Assembly: GCF_900302495.1 (NCBI RefSeq)
Contig: NZ_OMKW01000001.1
Coordinates: forward strand, 1-64,000
DNA: 64,000 bases
Source: Pontivivens insulae
Lineage (GTDB): Bacteria > Pseudomonadota > Alphaproteobacteria > Rhodobacterales > Rhodobacteraceae
Reading direction: 5' to 3'
Each line of letters begins with the position of its first letter. Within the stretch, counting starts at the first letter, position 1. The position numbers were made by a program, and so were the translations under genes. Below are positions 18,017-27,720 of the stretch, one piece after another. The notes beneath the pieces are model-generated. The model had not been told where the DNA came from. It made no database searches and worked only from the letters and a program-made list of their open reading frames with translations.

Positions 18017-19497
18017 CAATTCGCCCCCAACACTGCTTCGATATAGGCTTCGGGATTCAGGATCTGTTCGGTTGCGACCAGCGCAGCATCCACGAAGATG
18101 CCCGCAGCCAGCCCGATCACCAACGTCAGGATCGCGAGTGCGATGATCGGCAGAAGCATGGGAAGGGGCACCTTGCCCATCACGGCATCCGGCCCGTCGG
18201 GGTGCGGCTTCCAAAAGACCTCCAGCCAGATTTTGGACATGGAATAGATTGTCAGCAGACCAACACCGAGTGCCGCGATCACGCTGAGCCAGTCGCGCAG
18301 TTGAAGACCCGCATCAACGATCAGGAACTTCGCCCAGAAACCAGAGAGCGGTGGGATGCCCGCAAGGCTGAAGGCGGGGATCAGGAACAATACGGCGAGC
18401 AGTGGGCGCGCGGCATAGAGGCCACCGGTCAGCTTCAGCTCCTCCGATCCGGTCATGCGCCGCGCCGCGCCTGCGATCAGGAACAGGTTCGCCTTCACGA
18501 TGATGTGGTGAAAAAGGTAAAAGATCGCGCCCAGCATCGCGGCCGGTGTCGCAAGCGCGAGCCCCAGCACCATATAGCCGATCTGACTGATGATGTGGAA
18601 TGACAGGATGCGGCGGAAATGGTTTTGCGCCGCCGCGCCCAGAACACCCACAACCATCGTGAGGATCGCGCCATAGAGCAGGATCGACTGAATCAGCGGC
18701 ACGTCCAGATCATAGATCAGTGTAAAGACGCGGATCAGCGCGTAGACCCCCACCTTGGTCAGCAATGCGGAAAACAGGGCAGAGGTCGTGACGCTGGGCG
18801 TGTGATAACTGGCGGGCAGCCAGAAAAAGACCGGGAACATCGCGGCCTTCGCGCCGAACGCGAAGAGCAACAGGACCGCAGAGACGAGTACCGCCGTCTC
18901 CTCCTGCCGGCCTTCGAGACGCAGACCCAGATCCGCCATGTTGAGCGTTCCCGCGATGCCGTAGAGCAAACCAACGCCAGACAGGAAAGCGAGCGTGGCG
19001 ATCAGGTTGAGACCAACATATTTGACCGCGCCGTCCGCCTGCTTCTTGGTTCCTCCAACAACCAGCAGGCCGAAGGACGCAATCAGCATCACCTCAAACC
19101 AGACATAGAGGTTGAAGATATCGCCCGTCAGAAACGCGCCGCAGACGCCCGCAAGCAATGCGTGGACGAGGGCGTGATGCCCGTGCCAGCCTTCCGTCCT
19201 GTCGATTTCCGTCAGGCCGTAGATCGTGACAGCGACAGCAACGATCCCGGTGATCAAAACCATGGCGGCAGAGAGAAGGTCAGCGACCAGCGTGATCCCA
19301 AAGGGCGCCGCCCATCCACCCAGCTGAGCCGCCACCGGGCCATCGCGCAGCACAGTGTCGAGCAGGACAACACCCGCAAAAAGCAGGGCCACGGCAAACG
19401 CCACCGAGCCCCAGCGCACGAGGCCGTCCCATTTGCGCAGCAGCAACAACAGTGTCGCTGCGGCGAGGGGAATTATGACGGGCCAGACGAGGATCAT
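18016..19497 (-). CDS. mnhD: Mrp/Mnh antiporter subunit D (NuoL/M/N-like)
   Basis: The 493-residue polytopic protein belongs to the proton-translocating family shared with NADH dehydrogenase subunits NuoL, NuoM and NuoN. It has about fourteen transmembrane helices, the conserved WFEVMLIASFGLLV helix with the channel Glu and the KAAMFPVFFWLPASY segment with the key Lys. It is expected to form one half-channel of the antiporter. It starts 40 bp after mnhC and overlaps mnhE by one base. Confidence 0.96.
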   Translation of the reverse strand: MILVWPVIIPLAAATLLLLLRKWDGLVRWGSVAFAVALLFAGVVLLDTVLRDGPVAAQLGGWAAPFGITLVADLLSAAMVLITGIVAVAVTIYGLTEIDRTEGWHGHHALVHALLAGVCGAFLTGDIFNLYVWFEVMLIASFGLLVVGGTKKQADGAVKYVGLNLIATLAFLSGVGLLYGIAGTLNMADLGLRLEGRQEETAVLVSAVLLLFAFGAKAAMFPVFFWLPASYHTPSVTTSALFSALLTKVGVYALIRVFTLIYDLDVPLIQSILLYGAILTMVVGVLGAAAQNHFRRILSFHIISQIGYMVLGLALATPAAMLGAIFYLFHHIIVKANLFLIAGAARRMTGSEELKLTGGLYAARPLLAVLFLIPAFSLAGIPPLSGFWAKFLIVDAGLQLRDWLSVIAALGVGLLTIYSMSKIWLEVFWKPHPDGPDAVMGKVPLPMLLPIIALAILTLVIGLAAGIFVDAALVATEQILNPEAYIEAVLGAN

Positions 19498-19537
19498 CGG
19501 GGCAGTTCGCTTTCTTCAAATCGACGGAAGGCTGGCA

Positions 19538-19897
19538 TCACGAATCCTCGCGCGGTTCTGCGATGCGCATGGAGTCCATGCGGGCGGTCCCCAGTGCGTA
19601 GTAAGCCCGGTAGGCCAATGCGAGCGCGAAGCAGAAAAGGCCAAAGCCGATCACGATTGCTGTCAGGATCAGCGCCTGCGGCAGCGCGTTTGCAGCCCCC
19701 TCCAGCGGTTCTTTCATCCCCTCGGGAATAAGGGGGGGATTGGCTTTCGTCAGACGACCGGCACCAAAGATCACCAGGTTTGCCGCGTTCGAAAGCAGGG
19801 CCAGGCCAAGGATATAGCGCACCAGATTGCCCGACAGCATCAGATAGGCACCAGCAGCAACCAGAAGCCCGGTGAGCATTGCGAGAACGGTTTCCAT
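19538..19897 (-). CDS. mnhC: Mrp/Mnh antiporter subunit C (NuoK-like)
   Basis: The 119-residue subunit is homologous to NuoK. It has three transmembrane helices (about 5-20, 28-48 and 70-95) with the LSNAANLVIF and DPLPQALILTAIVIG-like segment, here NALPQALILTAIVIG. The ATG shares a base with the mnhB stop (TGATG), so it is translationally coupled. Confidence 0.95.
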   Translation of the reverse strand: METVLAMLTGLLVAAGAYLMLSGNLVRYILGLALLSNAANLVIFGAGRLTKANPPLIPEGMKEPLEGAANALPQALILTAIVIGFGLFCFALALAYRAYYALGTARMDSMRIAEPREDS

Positions 19898-20361
19898 CAG
19901 CTGTGCTCCTCCCCGTCTTCGGGGCGATCTTCGGGTATGCCAGCCTCCTCCAATGCAAAAAGGATCGCAGCCACCACGCCGACAACCACCAGGAACACGC
20001 CGGTGTCAAAGAGCAGGACAGAGCCTACGGGCCATCCCGTCCAGCCATCAGGCCCATATTCATAGAGGGGCCAGACCCCGGTCAGGAACATGCCGTGTTC
20101 GACAACACCCCACAGCCCGCCCAACAGTGCAGCGGCCAGTCCAATGCCAGCAATGGTCATCGGCGGCAGGCGCAGCCAGCGGCGGGCCTCATCCACACCG
20201 AATGCTTTTTCGTAGAGCGCCACACAGATGGCTGCCAGCAGACCACCGATGAAGCCGCCGCCCGGTTCGTTATGTCCGCGCAGCAGGACGAGAATGGCGA
20301 CCAGTAGGAAGACCGGAACGAGCGCGCGCGTGCCGGTGCGCAGGATCAGTGACGAATTCAT
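19897..20361 (-). CDS. mnhB: Mrp/Mnh antiporter subunit B
   Basis: The 154-residue MnhB-domain protein has four transmembrane helices (about 13-30, 35-55, 70-90 and 110-135) and the signature GHNEPGGGFIGGL. It starts with ATGA overlap on mnhA. MrpB packs against the C-terminal part of MrpA in known complexes. Confidence 0.95.
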   Translation of the reverse strand: MNSSLILRTGTRALVPVFLLVAILVLLRGHNEPGGGFIGGLLAAICVALYEKAFGVDEARRWLRLPPMTIAGIGLAAALLGGLWGVVEHGMFLTGVWPLYEYGPDGWTGWPVGSVLLFDTGVFLVVVGVVAAILFALEEAGIPEDRPEDGEEHS

Positions 20362-22583
20362 TCCTTGATCCTCTTGCCCGCGCGCAGGGCGGCGAGTGCG
20401 GCAATCCCTGCGATGACAACCACGGCGACCTCTCCCAACGTGTCGAGCGCACGGAAATCGACGAGAATAACATTTACGACGTTGCGACCTGCCGCCTCAG
20501 GATAGGAGGCCTGCTCGAAAAATTCTGTGACATCGAGGGCGATATCAGCGCCCTGGACTGCCAGCATCCCGAAGGTCACCCCAAGGCCCAGAACGGACGC
20601 AACGATCGCGTCACCGATGCGCAGCGCACCCGTGCCCGCGCGGGGCAGTTTGATGAAGGCGATGGCCACGAAGGCCACGATCAGGATTTCCACGAGCAAC
20701 TGCGTCATGGCGACGTCGATCGCGGAATAGAGCACGAAGATCACGGCGATTGCGGCGCCGACCCCGCCCAAAGCAGCGATAGCGATCAATCTTGATCCGG
20801 TGAACAGGATGGTGATGGTGCACGCAGCGGTGATTGCGACAATCACCCAGTGGAAGAGCGGAATGTCGAGTTCAAGTGTGGCGACCTGCCCCTCTCCCGC
20901 GAAAATCGCGGCCCAGACCATAAGGCCGAGGGTAATGAAGGTGACGCGCAGATAGCTCATCATCCGGCCATCCTGAACGGTGCGCGCCGTCCATGCGGCG
21001 GTGTTCTTCATGGCGTTTAGGAGAATATCGTAGACCCGGTCACTGTCGGGAACGCGACGCTCCTCAATAATCAGGGAGCCCTGAATTGCGCGCAGATAAC
21101 GGTAGAAAAGGGCGCCAAGGGCAAATGTGAGGAGCGACAAGAAAAGAGCAGTGTTCACGCCATGCCACAGCTTCACCTCTGGCGCGCCATACTCGCCACG
21201 TACAGTCTGTGTCATCTGCGTGATCAGCGCGTCGAGCCCCTGGGGGAACAGGCCAAGCAGGAGGCCACCCACGGCCAGCAGTCCCGGGCCGACCCACATC
21301 AGTGGAGAAGGGTCTTTCGGTGCCTCTTTCGGGGATTTTTGTTCGCCAAAGAAGGGTCCAATAGCGACCATGCCTGCCGCTGCGATCATGAGGGCGGACG
21401 CAATGAGGGAGGCTGTGGCCGCAAAAATGCCCTGAACCGGGCTTTGCAAAGCGCCCTCGTAAATCAACTCTTTACCGATAAAGCCAACGAACGGGGGAAG
21501 CCCTGCCATCGATGCGCCCGCCAGCATCGCAATGATAAACGCGCGGGGCATAGCGCGGCGCAGACCAGAGAGCTGATCCGCCTCGCGCGTACCGGCCCCC
21601 TTGTCGAGCAGACCAACGGTCAGGAAGAGTGCAGCCTTGTAGAACGCGTGCACGACGATAAAGGTCAGCGCGCCGCCAACGGCATAGTAGCTGCCTCCGC
21701 CAAGGCCCATCATCAGCGCGCCGAGGCCCATCAACGTAGTCCAGGCCAGCATGAGTTTCAGGTCCGTTTGGCGCAATGCCCAAAAGGACGCAACCACCAT
21801 GGTTGCCGCACCCACAAGGGTCAGCGTCCAGATCCAGATATCGGTTCCGCCGAGTTGAGGTGAAAGTCGCGCGATCAGATAGACCCCAGCTTTCACCATC
21901 GTCGCAGAGTGCAGATAGGCGGAAACTGGGGTCGGCGCCGCCATGGCGCCCGGCAACCAGAAATGGAACGGGAACTGGGCGGATTTCGTGAATGCACCGA
22001 TAAAGATGAAGAGCAGGATCACCAAGTACATCGGCGCGTTTGTCAGATCGCCCATTTCTGAGATGCGATAGGTTCCTGCCGCCTCTCCCATCAGGATCAG
22101 GCCAGCCATCAATGCCAATCCGCCGATTCCAGTGATCAGCAGGGCCTGCTGCGCGGAATATCGCGCCCGCTCTTTCTGGTGATCAAAACCGACGAGGAGG
22201 AAGGACGTAAGCGTCGTCATCTCCCACGCGACAAAAAGCGTGATGGCATCGTCGGCCAGAACGAGCCCCAGCATGGCGGCAGCGAACAGGCTCATCAGCG
22301 TCAACAGGCGCTTCAGCCGTCTGTCGGCCTCAAAATAGCTGGCAGCATAAAGGAAACAGATTGCACCAATGCCTGTGATCAGCAGAGCAAAGAGCAGGCT
22401 GAGTGCGTCAACGCGAAAGGCCGCCTCGATCCCCAACGCGGGCACCCAAGGGTAGACGTAGTCAAAGATCTGACCGCCCGAAACCGGCGCGAGATACGTG
22501 CAGAAGAAGCCGAAGAGGATCGCCTGAACGGTGGCGGGCACAAAGCGCCATAGGCCGGCTTTGTAGGAAGTCGGGTCGGTCAC
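20358..22583 (-). CDS. mnhA: Mrp/Mnh antiporter subunit A
   Basis: The 741-residue large subunit is the first gene of the operon. Residues 1 to about 480 are NuoL-like with the AWEMTTLTSFLLVGF helix, the FTKSAQFPFHFWLPGAM segment and the HSATMVKAGVYL helix. The C-terminal region (about 560-741) matches the MrpA-C/MbhE-type helices. It is somewhat shorter than typical 770-800-residue MrpA proteins but complete. The start is GTG at 22583 with no clear Shine-Dalgarno sequence. The operon order A-B-C-D-E-F-G is canonical. It exchanges Na+ or K+ for protons, giving salt and pH tolerance, in keeping with a marine lifestyle. Confidence 0.96.
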   Translation of the reverse strand: MTDPTSYKAGLWRFVPATVQAILFGFFCTYLAPVSGGQIFDYVYPWVPALGIEAAFRVDALSLLFALLITGIGAICFLYAASYFEADRRLKRLLTLMSLFAAAMLGLVLADDAITLFVAWEMTTLTSFLLVGFDHQKERARYSAQQALLITGIGGLALMAGLILMGEAAGTYRISEMGDLTNAPMYLVILLFIFIGAFTKSAQFPFHFWLPGAMAAPTPVSAYLHSATMVKAGVYLIARLSPQLGGTDIWIWTLTLVGAATMVVASFWALRQTDLKLMLAWTTLMGLGALMMGLGGGSYYAVGGALTFIVVHAFYKAALFLTVGLLDKGAGTREADQLSGLRRAMPRAFIIAMLAGASMAGLPPFVGFIGKELIYEGALQSPVQGIFAATASLIASALMIAAAGMVAIGPFFGEQKSPKEAPKDPSPLMWVGPGLLAVGGLLLGLFPQGLDALITQMTQTVRGEYGAPEVKLWHGVNTALFLSLLTFALGALFYRYLRAIQGSLIIEERRVPDSDRVYDILLNAMKNTAAWTARTVQDGRMMSYLRVTFITLGLMVWAAIFAGEGQVATLELDIPLFHWVIVAITAACTITILFTGSRLIAIAALGGVGAAIAVIFVLYSAIDVAMTQLLVEILIVAFVAIAFIKLPRAGTGALRIGDAIVASVLGLGVTFGMLAVQGADIALDVTEFFEQASYPEAAGRNVVNVILVDFRALDTLGEVAVVVIAGIAALAALRAGKRIKE

Positions 22584-22695
22584 GGTGGCGATGCTTTCGG
22601 ATCGTCAGAGGGCGCTGTTGCACAAAGAAGTAGGTCGCGAAATGCAAGCGACAAGACGCCGATCCGAAAAATAGAGTGATTTTGTTAGGATTTTG

Positions 22696-22708
22696 TGACG
22701 CTGCGTCA
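22696..22708. promoter_or_regulatory. 13-bp palindrome upstream of mnhA
   Basis: TGACGC-T-GCGTCA is a perfect palindrome about 112 bp upstream of the mnhA start and overlapping the last codons of the VOC gene. It may be an operator for the mnh operon or a weak 3' hairpin; no regulator is identified. Confidence 0.4.
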
Positions 22709-23074
22709 GTTCGCTGCAGGACGGGCCGACAAAAAGGCGCACGGCAAGCCGCCCGGAAGGGTCAAGTGGTAGATGCGCTCGCCATGCATATCCATCGGAC
22801 CTTGCGGTTCCAGGCCAGCAGCACGGGCCAGGTCCGCATGTGCATCGGCATCATCGACGACGAATTGCAGCATGGTCCCAGCAGGCATTCCGTCCGCTGC
22901 GGCCCAAAGCTCCACCCAGCTTTTGCCCTCGGACGGGAAAACGGCGCCAGAGAATGCATCCCCGGCGCCGCCCATATCTGTTTCCGAAAGGCCGAGGCCC
23001 CGAAGGGCGTCGGCCATCTGCCCGGCGATCCCGTCTTCCGCCACATGGCAGAACCGGATGCCGAGCAAGGTCAT
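22706..23074 (-). CDS. VOC (glyoxalase/dioxygenase-fold) family protein
   Basis: The 122-residue protein shows a glyoxalase/bleomycin-resistance (VOC) fold: paired modules with IRFCHVAEDG at the N-terminus, WVELW near the middle, FVVDDADAHADLARAAG and a C-terminal YHLTLPGG. The enzymatic role is unknown. The ATG at 23074 lies one base after the bztD stop, so it is co-transcribed with the amino-acid transporter; the longer frame lies within bztD. It is the last gene of the bzt operon. Confidence 0.8.
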   Translation of the reverse strand: MTLLGIRFCHVAEDGIAGQMADALRGLGLSETDMGGAGDAFSGAVFPSEGKSWVELWAAADGMPAGTMLQFVVDDADAHADLARAAGLEPQGPMDMHGERIYHLTLPGGLPCAFLSARPAAN

Positions 23075-23075
23075 A

Positions 23076-23855
23076 TCAGTGGCCGAGGATTTGGCTGAGG
23101 AACAGCTGCGTCCGGTCGGATTTCGGATTGTTGAAGAACTCTTCAGGCTCATTCTGCTCAACGATCTGACCCGCATCCATAAAGATGACGCGGTTGGCGA
23201 CCTGACGGGCGAAGCCCATCTCGTGCGTCACGCAGAGCATCGTCATGCCGTCTTCCGCGAGGGAGACCATGGTGTCGAGCACCTCTTTGATCATCTCGGG
23301 ATCGAGGGCGGAGGTCGGCTCATCGAACAGCATGATGCGCGGGCGCATGCAGAGCGAACGGGCAATCGCCACACGCTGCTGCTGACCACCGGACAACTGA
23401 CCGGGATACTTGTTGGCCTGATCAGGGATTTTCACCTTCTCAAGGTAGTGCATCGCGATCTCTTCCGCTTCCTTCTTGGGCATCTTGCGAACCCAGATCG
23501 GAGCGAGCGTGCAGTTCTCAAGGATCGTCAGATGCGGGAAGAGGTTGAAGTGCTGGAAGCACATGCCGACCTCGGACCGGATCTTGTCGATGTTCTTGAG
23601 GTCAGAGGAGAGAAGTGTGCCGTCGACGACGATCTCCCCTTTCTGATGCTCTTCAAGCGCATTGATGCAGCGGATGAGCGTGGATTTACCTGAGCCCGAT
23701 GGGCCACAGATTACGATCCGCTCGCCACGCTGGACCGTCAGGTCGATATCGCGCAGCACGTGGAAATCGCCATACCACTTGTTCATGCCGGTGATGGAGA
23801 TGGCAACCTCGTCAGAGATGCCGGGAACGTTGGATTGAGCTTCTGCCATGGACAT
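23076..23855 (-). CDS. bztD: Glutamate/glutamine/aspartate/asparagine ABC transporter ATP-binding protein
   Basis: The 259-residue ATPase is of the polar amino-acid uptake (PAAT) family. It shows Walker [10 protein letters not shown] (51-59), LSGGQQQR signature (about 157-164), Walker [13 protein letters not shown] and the switch His in [11 protein letters not shown]. It energises uptake through BztB and BztC. AGGAG lies eight bases upstream of the ATG at 23855. It is the fourth gene of a bztABCD operon and is followed by a VOC gene. Confidence 0.95.
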   Translation of the reverse strand: MSMAEAQSNVPGISDEVAISITGMNKWYGDFHVLRDIDLTVQRGERIVICGPSGSGKSTLIRCINALEEHQKGEIVVDGTLLSSDLKNIDKIRSEVGMCFQHFNLFPHLTILENCTLAPIWVRKMPKKEAEEIAMHYLEKVKIPDQANKYPGQLSGGQQQRVAIARSLCMRPRIMLFDEPTSALDPEMIKEVLDTMVSLAEDGMTMLCVTHEMGFARQVANRVIFMDAGQIVEQNEPEEFFNNPKSDRTQLFLSQILGH

Positions 23856-23867
23856 GGGAATTGCTCC

Positions 23868-25187
23868 TTATCGATGATCTGTACGGAGCTTTTGCTCCAG
23901 ATAACGGGAATACTGCGACATGGCGTAGCAGAAGATGAAGAAGAACAGCGCGACGAAGCCGTAAAGCTCCCACAGGATGCCGTTCCAGTCACTGTCAGCC
24001 AGGATCGGCTGAACGATGCCCAGCGGGTCGTACATCGAGATGATGGAGACCAGCACGGTATCTTTGAACAGACCAATGAAGACGTTCACGATACCCGGGA
24101 TCGAGATTTTCAGTGCTTGCGGAAGGATGATCAGCTGCATCGCCTGCCAGTAGTCGAGGCCGAGCGAATCTGCCGCCTCGTACTGACCACGTGGCAAGGC
24201 TGCAAGGCCACCGCGCACCACCTCAGCCAGATAGGCTGCGGCGAAGGCCGTCACCATGATCACCACCCGCAGGATGAGATCGAAGGTCGTGCCCGGCGGC
24301 AGGAAGTAGGCTAGCAGAACGTTTGCAACGAACAGCAGGGTGATCAGCGGCACACCACGAATGAACTCAATAAAGCCCACACAGATATACTTGATGATGA
24401 TCAGATCCGACTGACGACCAAGGGCCAGCAGGATGCCGATTGGCAATGCGAGCGAGATCGACGTGATGCCAAGGATCAAGGTCAGCAGGAAGCCCCCGAT
24501 ATTGCGGCTCTCGACCTCTTCAAAGGCCAGCAATGCCGGGCCATCCTCTGGATTGCCGAGAATGCCCATCAGGATGTTCTCAACCAGACCAGCGCCACCT
24601 ACGACCAGCTGATAGAGGACAAGGACCAGAACAGAAACGATCAGGGCAATTGTGGGCTGCGTCTTGGCAAGCGCTTTCCAGATCACGAAGGCAAGTACGA
24701 AACCGAGCAGCACCGCCAGCGGGAATGCAATCGATCCACCCCAGATCAGCCAGTAGGCCACAAACGGGAACAGCAGTGTTACGACCAACAGGGCCCGTGG
24801 TGCCTTGTCGAACAGGACCGGTGCCAGCGCCGGGAACAACAGCAGGAAGGCCAGGACCGGACGCCAACGCTCTTCTGCCGGATAGAAGCCAAAGAAGAAC
24901 TGGGGCCAGCGTTCATTGATGACCGCAAAGCAGGCACCGCTGTTCAGCTCGCGGCACTCGGCCAGGTTTTCGGCATTCCAAGTGGAATTCCAGAACCAAG
25001 GCCCGAGGTCCTTGATCAGCATGAAGATGAAGAAAATCGACAGAAGCGAGAGGATCGAGTTGAGGACTGAGGAGAACATGTTCTCCCGCAGCCATTTGAC
25101 GATCCCGCGCTCGGTCGCCGGAGGCGGAGATTGCGGAATCTGCGTCTCGCGGACGAAGGCGACGGTATTTGCGTGAGTGTCGCTCAT
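23868..25187 (-). CDS. bztC: Glutamate/glutamine/aspartate/asparagine ABC transporter permease BztC
   Basis: The 439-residue inner-membrane permease has an N-terminal set of helices and a long intervening region typical of BztC. A C-terminal transport domain carries the EAA loop EAADSLGLDYWQAMQLIILPQAL, which contacts the ATPase. Its ATG lies one base after the bztB stop. It forms the heterodimeric channel with BztB. Confidence 0.94.
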   Translation of the reverse strand: MSDTHANTVAFVRETQIPQSPPPATERGIVKWLRENMFSSVLNSILSLLSIFFIFMLIKDLGPWFWNSTWNAENLAECRELNSGACFAVINERWPQFFFGFYPAEERWRPVLAFLLLFPALAPVLFDKAPRALLVVTLLFPFVAYWLIWGGSIAFPLAVLLGFVLAFVIWKALAKTQPTIALIVSVLVLVLYQLVVGGAGLVENILMGILGNPEDGPALLAFEEVESRNIGGFLLTLILGITSISLALPIGILLALGRQSDLIIIKYICVGFIEFIRGVPLITLLFVANVLLAYFLPPGTTFDLILRVVIMVTAFAAAYLAEVVRGGLAALPRGQYEAADSLGLDYWQAMQLIILPQALKISIPGIVNVFIGLFKDTVLVSIISMYDPLGIVQPILADSDWNGILWELYGFVALFFFIFCYAMSQYSRYLEQKLRTDHR

Positions 25188-25188
25188 A

Positions 25189-26412
25189 TCAACGCTCCTT
25201 CAGCTTGACGGAGTTGTTGTACCAGTTGCCGACGGCCGAAATGCTCAACGACAGCGACAGGTAGATCGCCATAAGGAGCAGAACGCTCTCCATCTCGCGA
25301 CCGGTCTGGTTCCGGGTGATGTTGCCCAGCGTGCCCGTCAGATCCATGTAGCCAATAGCCAGAGCCAGCGACGAGTTCTTCGTCAGGTTCAGGTAATTGG
25401 AGATCATCGGCGGGATGATGACGCGAAGTGCCTGCGGCAGGACCACGAGGTTCATGATGCGGTTCGGACGAATACCCAGCGATGCGGCTGCTTCGGTCTG
25501 ACCTTTGCTGACCGACAGGATGCCCGCCCGAACGTTTTCTGCCACGAAGGCCCCGGTGTAGAGCGACAACGCAATCCAGAGTGCGATCAACGAATTTCGC
25601 AGGTGAATGCCGCCGCTGAAGTTGAAGCCCGCAAGCTCAGGATACTCCAGTCCAATCGGGGACCCCATGACAAGCTGGGTCAGGATCGCCGGGACGAAGA
25701 ACAGGCCCAGGCCGACCCAGAACACCGGCAGGATCTGTCCGGTCTCTTCCTGACGCTTCTTTGCGAACCAACGGAACGCGAAGATTGCGACGATGGAAGC
25801 GAGAAACACGCCGACGACGAGTGCGGAGCCCGCCTCATAGGTCGGACGGGGAATGTAGATGCCACGGTTCGTGATTGCGACACTGTCCCACAGACTCATT
25901 GTGGCATCCGGGTTGTCCCCCCGGAAGGCGCGCGGCTGAGGTGGTACCTTGATCATCACGCCCATGATCAGAACGATCCAGAGCAGGACGGGGACGTTGC
26001 GGAAGGCCTCAACGTAGACGGCTGAAAGCTGACGCACGATCCAGTTCGGCGACAGGCGCAGCACGCCCATAATCACGCCGATCACGGTGCAGGTGATGCA
26101 GCCAAGAACAGCGACCAGCAATGTATTGAGCAGGCCAACAAGCGTGGCCCGGCCATGGGTCATCTGGCTATCATATTCGATAAGACGCTGGTTGATGTCA
26201 TATCCGGCAACGCTTCCCAAGAAGCCGAAATTGAAATCCTGACCAGCAGCGGCGAGGTTGCTGACAGCGTTGTTGAGCAGCCAGCCCAGGCCGGCAATCA
26301 GCGCCAGAAGGGCGATGATCTGAATTGTAACGGAACGATATCGTGTATCGTAAAGCAGCTGGGATAGGCGAAAGCCCTCATCCCCCTGTGAATGGTCGGT
26401 AACCGCGGTCAT
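25189..26412 (-). CDS. bztB: Glutamate/glutamine/aspartate/asparagine ABC transporter permease BztB
   Basis: The 407-residue inner-membrane permease has an N-terminal helix after a cytoplasmic segment, a periplasmic region (about 60-100) with the QRLIEYDSQMTHGRA segment, helices around 105-170, and a C-terminal EAA motif in TEAAASLGIRPNRIMNLVVLPQAL. It is larger than ordinary amino-acid permeases, as in Rhodobacter capsulatus BztB. It is separated from bztA by a stable hairpin at 26532-26557. Confidence 0.94.
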   Translation of the reverse strand: MTAVTDHSQGDEGFRLSQLLYDTRYRSVTIQIIALLALIAGLGWLLNNAVSNLAAAGQDFNFGFLGSVAGYDINQRLIEYDSQMTHGRATLVGLLNTLLVAVLGCITCTVIGVIMGVLRLSPNWIVRQLSAVYVEAFRNVPVLLWIVLIMGVMIKVPPQPRAFRGDNPDATMSLWDSVAITNRGIYIPRPTYEAGSALVVGVFLASIVAIFAFRWFAKKRQEETGQILPVFWVGLGLFFVPAILTQLVMGSPIGLEYPELAGFNFSGGIHLRNSLIALWIALSLYTGAFVAENVRAGILSVSKGQTEAAASLGIRPNRIMNLVVLPQALRVIIPPMISNYLNLTKNSSLALAIGYMDLTGTLGNITRNQTGREMESVLLLMAIYLSLSLSISAVGNWYNNSVKLKER

Positions 26413-26531
26413 TGCCGCCCCTCTTCCCTGATGTGGTGAGCCCCGAAAGCGTCGAGGACTGCGTGGTAGACGAAAACCTGCTGACCTGGTCTGTTGCCCG
26501 GTCTTGTGCTGGTCCTATCCCCGATAGAGTT

Positions 26532-26557
26532 GGGGCGCGCCTCGAAAGGCGCGCCCC
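26532..26557 (-). other. Intercistronic hairpin between bztA and bztB
   Basis: A perfect ten-base-pair GC stem (GGGGCGCGCC with GGCGCGCCCC) has a six-base loop, lies 17 bp after the bztA stop and has no T run. Such hairpins in transporter operons commonly stabilise the upstream mRNA and lower downstream expression, giving excess binding protein. That role is inferred. Confidence 0.75.
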
Positions 26558-26573
26558 GGATCAGTTGATCAAA

Positions 26574-27590
26574 TCAACGGAACGGCGGGCTGTAGAGCAG
26601 GCCGCCATCGGTCCACTGTGCGTTCAGACCGCGGGACAGGCCAATCGCGGTGTCCGGGCCGATGTTCGCGTCGAAGACTTCGCCGTAGTTACCACCAACA
26701 GCGATTGCGTTCTTCGCCCAGTCTGCGGACAGACCCAGCATCTCACCCAGGGAACCTTCGGTGCCGAGCAGACGGTTGATTTCCGGGTTGTCGGTGCCAG
26801 CTGCCATCTCTTCGAGGTTGGCAGAGGTGATGCCCAGCTCTTCAGCTGCGATCAGCGCGTTGAGCGACCAGCGCACAACGTCACCCCAAGCGTGGTCGCC
26901 GTGACGCACGAGCGGGCCGAGCGGCTCTTTGGAGATGATCTCAGGCAGAACGATGTGTGCTGCTGCATCTTCGAATGCCGCACGTGTCGCCGCGAGGCCG
27001 GATGCGTCCGTCGTGTAGACGTCACATGCGTTCGCGAGATACTGCTGCTGAGCTTCTGCGTTGGTCTCGATCGGAACCGGCTCGTAGGACATGCCGTTTG
27101 CACGGAAGTAGTCTGCGAGGTTGAGTTCGGTCGTCGTACCGGTCTGGATGCAGACCGTTGCGCCGTCGAGCTCGGTCGCGGAGGTCACGCCGAGATCTTC
27201 GCGGACCATGAAGCCCTGACCATCGTAGTAGTTGATGCCGGTGAATTCGAACTCGAGATCAACGTCACGGGAGAAGGTCCACGTGGTGTTGCGTGCGAGC
27301 ATGTCGATTTCGCCGGAGGCAAGTGCGGTGAAGCGCGTGGAACCGGTCGTCGGGATGAACTCAACTGCGGAGCCATCACCGAGAACTGCAGCTGCGACTG
27401 CGCGGCAAACCGCGACGTCGAAGCCTTCCCACTCACCGTTTGCATCCGGAGCAGCGAAGCCGACGAGACCGGTGGTCACGCCGCAACGCAGGGAGCCACG
27501 GTCCTGCACTTCAGCAAGGGTCTGCGCGGAAGCAGCACCTGCGACGAGTGCGGAGGCGGCGAGTGCGCCGAAGAATACGGATTTTTTCAT
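26574..27590 (-). CDS. bztA: Glutamate/glutamine/aspartate/asparagine-binding periplasmic protein BztA
   Basis: The 338-residue periplasmic receptor has a signal peptide at 1-22 ending ASA, then the SBP family 3 fold: RGSLRCGVTTGLVGFA, GFDVAVCRAVAAAVLGD, and FIPTTGSTRFTALASGEID. It delivers acidic and amide amino acids to BztB/C. It is the first gene of the operon and is preceded by a promoter at 27692-27720. The ATG at 27590 follows GAGG. Confidence 0.95.
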   Translation of the reverse strand: MKKSVFFGALAASALVAGAASAQTLAEVQDRGSLRCGVTTGLVGFAAPDANGEWEGFDVAVCRAVAAAVLGDGSAVEFIPTTGSTRFTALASGEIDMLARNTTWTFSRDVDLEFEFTGINYYDGQGFMVREDLGVTSATELDGATVCIQTGTTTELNLADYFRANGMSYEPVPIETNAEAQQQYLANACDVYTTDASGLAATRAAFEDAAAHIVLPEIISKEPLGPLVRHGDHAWGDVVRWSLNALIAAEELGITSANLEEMAAGTDNPEINRLLGTEGSLGEMLGLSADWAKNAIAVGGNYGEVFDANIGPDTAIGLSRGLNAQWTDGGLLYSPPFR

Positions 27591-27691
27591 TGATTACCTC
27601 TTCCCTGGGTAACCGCTGCAACTTTTGAAGCAACGGTGCCGGCCACATTGGACCAGCGTGAACTGTCGGCTTGTCTCCAAACCGGGTGCAA

Positions 27692-27720
27692 GTCTGAGCA
27701 GCGACATGGCGGATCGTCAA
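27692..27720 (-). promoter_or_regulatory. Promoter of the bzt operon
   Basis: TTGACG (27715-27720) and TCAGAC (27692-27697) are spaced by 17 bp on the minus strand, leaving an untranslated leader of roughly 95 nt before bztA. Confidence 0.55.

Noticed and set aside
18619-19731. 370-codon plus-strand frame opposite mnhD and mnhC
   Set aside because: It is antisense to well-supported membrane subunits and has a composition typical of reverse-strand shadows.
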